DNA of 16,299 nucleotides. Origin: Chryseosolibacter sp966095595. GTDB lineage: Bacteria > Bacteroidota > Bacteroidia > Cytophagales > Cyclobacteriaceae. Below, piece after piece: positions 13,536-16,299 of the stretch; position 1 is the stretch's first letter; the number at the start of each line of letters is the position of its first letter. Both the position numbers and the translations under genes were made by a program. The notes below the pieces were generated by a model. That model was not told where the DNA came from. It searched no databases and was given only the letters and a program-made list of their open reading frames with translations. Location: the NCBI GenBank assembly GCA_966095595.1, contig CBHTUB010000077.1, positions 1 through 16,299 on the forward strand. Direction: 5' to 3'.

Positions 13536-15011
13536 ATGTTAACCGCAATACTCATACTCTGGCCTCTTGTTGCTGCGATCGTTACGATGGCTTTGAATTC
13601 GTCTCAAGCGAGAGGATGGGCCCTGATCGCTTCATTGATCGAGCTGGTTGTTTCATTGTTTGTAATTGCCCAATTCAACGGCGGCGCCGCTCCCGACTTC
13701 GAAATCAATCGCCCATGGATCGCATCCCTCGGAATAAACTTTCACATAGGCATCGATGGTATCAGCATGTTGCTTGTGCTGCTGACAACCGTGCTCACAC
13801 CGTTCATCATACTCGCATCGTTCAAAAACAATTATGAGAGAGCTTCATCTTTCTATGGATTGGTTCTCTTCATGGAAATGGCCCTCGTAGGCGTGTTCAC
13901 AGCGCTGGATGGATTTCTGTTCTACATTTTCTGGGAGATGGCGTTGATCCCGATCTACTTTATCTGTCTCAGATGGGGTGGCATCAACCGGGCTGCCGTT
14001 ACCCTGAAGTTCTTTATTTACACATTGGCGGGCAGTCTGATCATGCTGATCGGATTCATCTATCTCTACTATCAGACGCCCGGTCAGCATAGCTTTGATG
14101 TGAGCGCGCTATACGCAGCCGGCAAAGCGCTTCCTGCCTATGAGCAGGGTCTGATATTCTGGGCCATCTTCGTGGCATTCGCCGTGAAGATGCCGGTGTT
14201 CCCGCTTCATACCTGGCAGCCCGACACCTATCACACTGCCCCTACTGCGGGCACGATGTTGCTCTCCGGTATCATGTTGAAAATGGGTATCTATGGCGTG
14301 ATCCGCTGGCTCATACCTGTAGTTCCTGCAGGCGTCGCAGCATGGGGACAAACAGCATTGATCCTTTCGGTCATTGGAATTGTATATGCGTCCTGCCTGG
14401 CCATCGTCCAAAAAGATCTCAAGCGATTGATCGCGTACTCGTCCATAGCACACGTCGGACTGATCGCCGCAGGAATTTTTACATTGAACAAGGTGGGTAT
14501 GCAGGGAGCAATGATCCAGATGGTGAGCCACGGTATCGTCATCGTGGGATTGTTCTATGTGATCGAGATCATCATCTCGAGAACGTCGACCCAGGAAATC
14601 ATAGCGCTGGGCGGGATCCGGAATGTCGCCCCGGTATTCACCACTACTTTCGTCATCATCATGCTCGGCAGTGTAGCGCTCCCCCTAACCAGTGGCTTCG
14701 TGGGTGAATTCCTGCTGATCAATTCCGTATTTCAATATAACTATGTTCTTGGCGCCGTGTCCGGCCTGACGATGATACTCGGGGCGGTATATATGCTGAG
14801 GAGCTTCCAGAAAACCATGCTGGGAGAAACAAACCCAACAACGAACAACTTCGCTGACCTCGACACAACCGAGAAGCTTGTACTTTATCCCATTGTTCTG
14901 ATGATCCTGGTGATCGGTATTTACCCAGCACCGCTTTTGAAAATCTCGGAAGCTGCGGTAGACAACCTCTACAATCTTGTATCCAACTATCAGGCTTTAA
15001 AAGGACAATAA
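13536..15011 (+). CDS. nuoM: NADH-quinone oxidoreductase subunit M (antiporter-like)
   Basis: This 491-residue antiporter-like subunit has about 14 spans and lies between NuoL and NuoN in the membrane arm. The proton-path residues are visible: Glu134 (YIFWEMALIPIYF), Lys218 (AFAVKMPVFPLHTWQPDTY), Lys249 (SGIMLKMGIYG) and Glu391 (SGFVGEFLLI). KDLKRLIAYSSIAHVGLIAA is the typical block of the second half. The Glu at the position of the NuoL Lys398 distinguishes NuoM from NuoL. The 20-nt spacer before it and the 47-nt spacer after it show no terminator. The length is typical of the family. Confidence 0.96.
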   Translation: MLTAILILWPLVAAIVTMALNSSQARGWALIASLIELVVSLFVIAQFNGGAAPDFEINRPWIASLGINFHIGIDGISMLLVLLTTVLTPFIILASFKNNYERASSFYGLVLFMEMALVGVFTALDGFLFYIFWEMALIPIYFICLRWGGINRAAVTLKFFIYTLAGSLIMLIGFIYLYYQTPGQHSFDVSALYAAGKALPAYEQGLIFWAIFVAFAVKMPVFPLHTWQPDTYHTAPTAGTMLLSGIMLKMGIYGVIRWLIPVVPAGVAAWGQTALILSVIGIVYASCLAIVQKDLKRLIAYSSIAHVGLIAAGIFTLNKVGMQGAMIQMVSHGIVIVGLFYVIEIIISRTSTQEIIALGGIRNVAPVFTTTFVIIMLGSVALPLTSGFVGEFLLINSVFQYNYVLGAVSGLTMILGAVYMLRSFQKTMLGETNPTTNNFADLDTTEKLVLYPIVLMILVIGIYPAPLLKISEAAVDNLYNLVSNYQALKGQ

Positions 15012-15058
15012 TCAGTTGACAATAATTGCTGGCCGAAGGGTCAGCTTAAGATAAATTT

Positions 15059-16299
15059 ATGAATGCAGTTTTCGTTCTCTCAGGATTAGGAATTGTTTCT
15101 CTGCTTGCCGAGATCTTCAACTTTCGCAAGATCTTATTTCCATTGGTGATACTGGGATTGATCGCTTCAGCCGCACTGCTGGCACTGGACTGGAACACCG
15201 ACCTCTCCCACTTCAGTCAGATGTTGCGTTTCAACAATTTTGCAATCGCGTTCAGCCTCGGCATTACAGTGATAGCGATCCTGTGGTTCCTGATGTCCAC
15301 AGACTACTTTCACGATAACACACATGTGACGGACCATTTTGCGCTCGTGATATTTGTCATCATTGGCGCCGTGTTCATGGTGTCATATAGCAACCTTGCG
15401 ATGCTGTTCCTTGGACTCGAGATTCTTTCAATCTCGCTATATGTTCTGGCGGGCAGCAAAATGACAGACATCATATCGAATGAAGCTTCATTCAAGTATT
15501 TCCTGATGGGATCCTTTGCAACCGGTTTCCTTCTCTTCGGTATTGCCCTTATCTACGGCGTTACCGGTTCATTCGACATCTTTGTTATCGCGGAAAAGAT
15601 CGTTTCTCCGGAAGGCTATAGCTCAGTGAGCGCACTGCTGTACGCCGGCGTTCTGCTAATGCTCGTCGGACTCGCGTTCAAGATCTCTGCTGTTCCATTT
15701 CACTTCTGGGCTCCTGACGTTTACGAAGGCTCGCCGACTGTCGTTACGGCATTTATGTCTACCGTAGTGAAGATGGCCGCATTCGGCGCCTTCTTCAGGT
15801 TGTTCACAACGTGTTTCGGACCGCTCGCACCACAATGGGTGGATGTCGCAGTGGTGATTACCATTCTTACCCTGATCGTCAGCAACATTACGGCGGTCTA
15901 TCAGCACAGCGTTAAAAGAATTCTTGCTTACTCGAGCATTGCCCATGCCGGATACATGATGATAGCGCTTGTATCCCTCAGCGAAACTTCGGCAGGTGCC
16001 ATCTTCTATTATCTGTGTGCCTATTCCATCGGCTCCATCGCTGCGTTCACGGTGCTTCACAATGTGAACAACGACAACGAAACGGCTATGGTGGATACTT
16101 TCAACGGACTTGCCCGGAAAAATCCATTCCTCGCCTTCAGCATGGCAGTTGCCTTGTTATCACTGGCTGGTATTCCTCCACTCGCCGGCTTCTTTGGGAA
16201 GTATTATATCTTCACTGTGGCGTTCCAGGAGGGATATATCGGCCTGGTATTCCTGGCAATCGTTACATCACTCATCGGTATCTACTACTACTTCAGAAT
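15059..16299 (+). CDS. nuoN: NADH-quinone oxidoreductase subunit N, C-terminus beyond window
   Basis: The last operon gene is read without a stop for 413 codons up to the window edge; homologues are about 450-490 residues, so only the end is missing. The protein begins MNAVFVLSGLGIVSLLAEIF and has about 11 visible spans. Antiporter-type proton-path residues are Glu121 (FLGLEILSISLYVLAGSK) and Lys208 (AFKISAVPFHFWAPDVYEGS). AVYQHSVKRILAYSSIAHAG and PPLAGFFGKYYIF are family signatures. In NuoN the latter carries Lys where NuoM has Glu. The start at 15059 is the first suitable ATG after the 47-nt spacer from nuoM. No frameshift was seen over the visible part. Confidence 0.95.
   Translation, partial: MNAVFVLSGLGIVSLLAEIFNFRKILFPLVILGLIASAALLALDWNTDLSHFSQMLRFNNFAIAFSLGITVIAILWFLMSTDYFHDNTHVTDHFALVIFVIIGAVFMVSYSNLAMLFLGLEILSISLYVLAGSKMTDIISNEASFKYFLMGSFATGFLLFGIALIYGVTGSFDIFVIAEKIVSPEGYSSVSALLYAGVLLMLVGLAFKISAVPFHFWAPDVYEGSPTVVTAFMSTVVKMAAFGAFFRLFTTCFGPLAPQWVDVAVVITILTLIVSNITAVYQHSVKRILAYSSIAHAGYMMIALVSLSETSAGAIFYYLCAYSIGSIAAFTVLHNVNNDNETAMVDTFNGLARKNPFLAFSMAVALLSLAGIPPLAGFFGKYYIFTVAFQEGYIGLVFLAIVTSLIGIYYYFR

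Noticed and set aside
1..16299. A CRISPR array, mobile element, defence island or novel multi-gene system
   Set aside because: No spaced identical repeats, transposase, integrase or nuclease motifs were found. Most of the window is a standard complex I operon and the left flank is ordinary housekeeping and hypothetical genes.

Overview
This is chromosomal DNA from a member of the Bacteroidetes, most likely of the Cytophagales type. That placement is inferred from three things: NuoC and NuoD are separate proteins, NuoG is short and lacks its molybdopterin-type domain, and several genes are preceded by the TAnnTTTG -7 element of this phylum with few purine-rich ribosome sites. I cannot name the species.

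The left 3 kb holds six small, loosely related genes. A dipeptidase E gene runs off the left edge on the minus strand (1-488). A 42-residue membrane peptide follows on the plus strand (577-705). It is separated by a strong bidirectional terminator (741-767) from a minus-strand exported thioredoxin-like gene (795-1382). A 52-residue membrane peptide (1633-1791) faces a minus-strand pair: a YkgJ-type cysteine-cluster protein with a TTG start (2360-2932) and an overlapping gene for an exported protein of unknown function (1819-2376). The gap at 1383-1632 contains several inverted repeats.

The rest (3209 to the right edge) is one plus-strand operon for the proton-pumping NADH:quinone oxidoreductase (complex I), in the order nuoA-B-C-D-E-F-G-H-I-J-K-L-M-N, with nuoN cut off by the window end. 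NuoE, F and G form the NADH-oxidising arm. NuoB, C, D and I carry electrons to the quinone site. NuoA, H, J, K, L, M and N form the membrane proton-pumping arm. The iron-sulfur cysteines, the quinone-site His/Asp/Tyr and the membrane lysines and glutamates checked are all present, except for a changed cysteine pattern at the end of NuoG. Most junctions are tight or overlapping. The conspicuous exception is the 139-nt nuoF-nuoG gap, which holds a 14-nt-period repeat that folds into a long imperfect hairpin.

I found no mobile-element gene, CRISPR array, tRNA or rRNA, and nothing that looks like a new multi-gene system. The points worth a second look are the nuoF-nuoG repeat, the altered C-terminus of NuoG, the two unannotated small membrane ORFs and the repeats at 1488-1601.
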